A stretch of DNA of 64,000 bases from Acidianus ambivalens. GTDB taxonomy: Archaea; Thermoproteota; Thermoprotei_A; Sulfolobales; Sulfolobaceae. Positions 62,233 to 64,000 of this stretch are shown here, piece after piece (position 1 is the stretch's first letter; each line of letters starts with the position of its first letter). The position numbers and the translations under genes are program-made. The DNA lies in assembly GCF_009729015.1 (NCBI RefSeq), contig NZ_CP045482.1, positions 492,001 through 556,000 of the forward strand. Direction: 5' to 3'. The notes beneath the pieces are model-generated. The model was not told the DNA's origin. It searched no databases and worked only from the letters and a program-made list of their open reading frames with translations.

Positions 62233-63044
62233 ACTACAAAGAGATGAAGAAAGACCTCTGCTCTCTCATTTGGCAGAGTTAGCTGTTAGGTTAAGGAGAG
62301 CTTTTATTACTCTCTTTGTAGCATTTGTAATATTCTTCGCTTTTGGATACACTACAATCTCAGTTTCCGGTCATGTTGTTCCCATAATTTATCCAAATTT
62401 GTTTCATAGTTTTTCAGACGCGCTGATGTTATTTTTTAATTCATCATGAACTTCCGTCTCAGCTTATGTTGCTAAACTTAAACCCTTTCGATCCGCTTTA
62501 TGCTTCGGCTTATGTTTCTTTTTATATGTCAATATTCATATCCTTACCGATTTTCCTTAAAGAATTCTGGGGTTTTGTTTCACCAGGCTTATATGAGCAT
62601 GAAAAGAGGTTGATAAAATATACTATTACTCCAGAAATTTTACTTTTTGCTGCTGGTTCTCTTTTTGCTTATTTTATAATAGTTCCTTTGATGATGAAGT
62701 TCGTAGTTTTATATACCACAGCCTTGGGCGTTGAGCCGACGCTTAGTTTAAGAGCCTTCGTCTCAACTGTAGTTTCCCTTATGATGGTTACCGGAATAGC
62801 CTTCGAGTACCCACTAGCGATGTCGATACTAACTTACGTCGGAATGGTTAAGGCTGATAGCTGGAAGAAGAATTGGAGATGGGGAGTGATGGGAGCTTTT
62901 ATCATAGCCTGGATTATTTCTCCCGGAACAACAGGAGGAGTAATTGAGACTACAATAGGAGTTATACTCTCAGTATTATATTTCGTAGGAGTAGCCTCAG
63001 CAAAAATAATAGAAAAAAGATCATTAAGAAATACGAAAATTTAA
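62213..63044 (+). pseudogene. tatC: Twin-arginine translocase subunit TatC, one frameshift
   Basis: From ATG at 62213 the frame gives RPLLSHLAELAVRLRRAFIT, the TatC start with the conserved LxEL-like motif, then runs to FFNSS and a TGA. Dropping one T from the T6 at 62432-62437 continues it as LIHHELPSQLMLLNLNPFDP, then KEFWGFVSPGLYEHEKRLIK with the conserved GLYExEK, and four more helices to 63044 (about 276 codons). Everything else looks intact. Since TatC is normally required for Tat export and the tatA genes are intact, a sequence error or a very recent mutation is likely. Confidence 0.85.
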
Positions 63045-63169
63045 CCCTTCTTGTATTCCGTTGGAATTTACGTCTTTTTATGTTTTGATTCCAATTTTAA
63101 CAAGGAGAATGATAAAAATATACTTTCTAAATCTTTAATTTTATAAAATATGAGGAAAATCTTCTACAT

Positions 63170-64000
63170 ATGATGGAAGTAGAATTTTTAATTTTATTAC
63201 TTATCTCTAGTATTATTGCAGGATTTTTAGGGTCTTTGACCGGATTGGGCGGGGCTACAGTTCTAGTGCCGATTTATACACTTTTCCTAGGAATACCTAT
63301 GGCTTATGCTACTGGTGCCAGTTTAATATCCACTATTGCAACGTCTAGCGGTACGGCTAGTGCTTACATAAAGGATAGAATTACAAACGTGAGGATAGGA
63401 ATGTCTTTAGAAATAGCAACTACTGGAGGTGCAATAATAGGTTCTTTGCTTGCTCACTGGATTTATGAACACCACTTAGTCTTTATTCTCTTCATCGTCT
63501 TTGGCGTAGTGATTTTATCTTCTGTTTATCCTCAGATAGAGAAAAGTTCTCTTGAATTACCAAAGCCAATGAAACCAGACTGGACTACTAAGATCTTTCA
63601 ACTTTACGGTGAATATTACGACGCCGCATTAAGACAGGAGGTAAAATATTATGGAGTTAGATGGTGGTTAGGGGAAATAGTAATGTTCTTTGCAGGATTA
63701 ATTTCCGGTTTACTGGGAATAGGTAGTGGAGCGTTGAAGGTAATAGGAATGGATTGGGCAATGAACCTACCGTTGAAGGTGAGCACTACCACGAGTAATT
63801 TCATGATAGGAGTAACTGCGGCCACCAGCAGTTCATTATATTGGTTGTTTGGATATATTGAGCCAGCTTTAGCAGGCATAACAGCAGTCGGCGTTATTAT
63901 TGGTTCATATCTTGGCACAAAAGTTTTAGTAAAGACCAGAAATACTAGGCTTAGGCTAATTTTTATCATAATATTGATATTTTTAGGGATAGAGATGATT
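63170..64000 (+). CDS. TauE/SafE-family permease (partial, cut by window end)
   Basis: From ATG at 63170 the frame is open to the window end, about 277 codons. MMEVEFLILLLISSIIAGFL opens it, then GSLTGLGGATVLVPIYTLFL with the TauE/SafE repeat glycine motif, and the second repeat FAGLISGLLGIGSGALKVIG. About eight helices are present. Family members export sulfite, sulfoacetate or other small sulfur anions, which would fit a sulfur-metabolising thermoacidophile. A second ATG follows at once (63173). Confidence 0.85.
   Translation, partial: MMEVEFLILLLISSIIAGFLGSLTGLGGATVLVPIYTLFLGIPMAYATGASLISTIATSSGTASAYIKDRITNVRIGMSLEIATTGGAIIGSLLAHWIYEHHLVFILFIVFGVVILSSVYPQIEKSSLELPKPMKPDWTTKIFQLYGEYYDAALRQEVKYYGVRWWLGEIVMFFAGLISGLLGIGSGALKVIGMDWAMNLPLKVSTTTSNFMIGVTAATSSSLYWLFGYIEPALAGITAVGVIIGSYLGTKVLVKTRNTRLRLIFIIILIFLGIEMI

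Noticed and set aside
1..64000. CRISPR array, rRNA or intact tRNA
   Set aside because: Scanned for regularly spaced direct repeats of 24-37 bases and for conserved rRNA/tRNA strings; none was found by eye. A covariance-model search would be decisive.

Overview
The window is AT-rich and gene-dense, with many short or absent 5' leaders and TATA boxes about 25-30 bases before start codons. It codes for a blue copper protein (sulfocyanin/rusticyanin type), a CbsA-CbsB-SoxL-SoxN-OdsN respiratory cluster, a MalA-type alpha-glucosidase, many VapBC and PaREP1 genes, and IS607 / TnpB elements. This combination points to a thermoacidophilic crenarchaeon of the order Sulfolobales. I cannot name the genus from sequence alone. 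I saw no rRNA, tRNA or CRISPR array.

Layout. (1) 1-5.2 kb is a decayed accessory region: a molybdopterin-enzyme stub, dispersed repeats, a PaREP1-like gene, an MscS channel, a dead vapBC pair, and an AAA ATPase preceded by two identical 14-bp palindromes. (2) 5.6-19.6 kb is a cell-surface glycan locus: FkbM-type methyltransferases (two intact, three damaged), one intact and one dead flippase, two GT4 and one GT2 glycosyltransferase, and a large membrane protein. (3) 19.7-30.5 kb is again accessory: toxin-antitoxin pairs and relics, PaREP1, DUF3800 (one gene plus a fragment of a second), MsrA, and the first copy of an unnamed three-gene module. (4) 31-44.7 kb is mostly ordinary metabolism: blue copper protein, alpha-glucosidase, NRAMP-like and MFS transporters, a universal stress protein and an M28-type peptidase. 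A TnpB-only IS splits one membrane-protein gene here, and the second copy of the three-gene module follows. (5) 44.6-50.5 kb holds an ATPase gene split by an IS607 element, then a metallo-beta-lactamase-fold / U32-peptidase pair and a toxin-antitoxin pair whose toxin has lost active-site acids. (6) 50.5-64 kb holds an MHS-type transporter, an SRPBCC gene, a radical SAM/SPASM gene with a tiny ORF in front, the cytochrome cluster on the minus strand, and a divergent plus-strand Tat operon followed by a TauE/SafE permease cut by the window end.

How parts may work together. The Rieske protein carries a twin-arginine signal, so the neighbouring tatA/tatA/tatC genes would export it. Two paralogous small Cys-motif proteins flank the cytochrome / radical-SAM region and could be redox-responsive regulators. 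The most novel candidate is the radical SAM/SPASM maturase (53891-55081). A 23-codon ORF in front of it ends in a Cys/Tyr/Trp-containing tail, and the maturase has a strong Shine-Dalgarno sequence immediately after that ORF's stop. This looks like a RiPP-type precursor-maturase pair.

Caution. Many genes here are broken by a single base in or next to a short homopolymer (two FkbM genes, an SRPBCC gene, tatC, several PIN toxins). Some of these may be sequencing or assembly errors rather than real pseudogenes.
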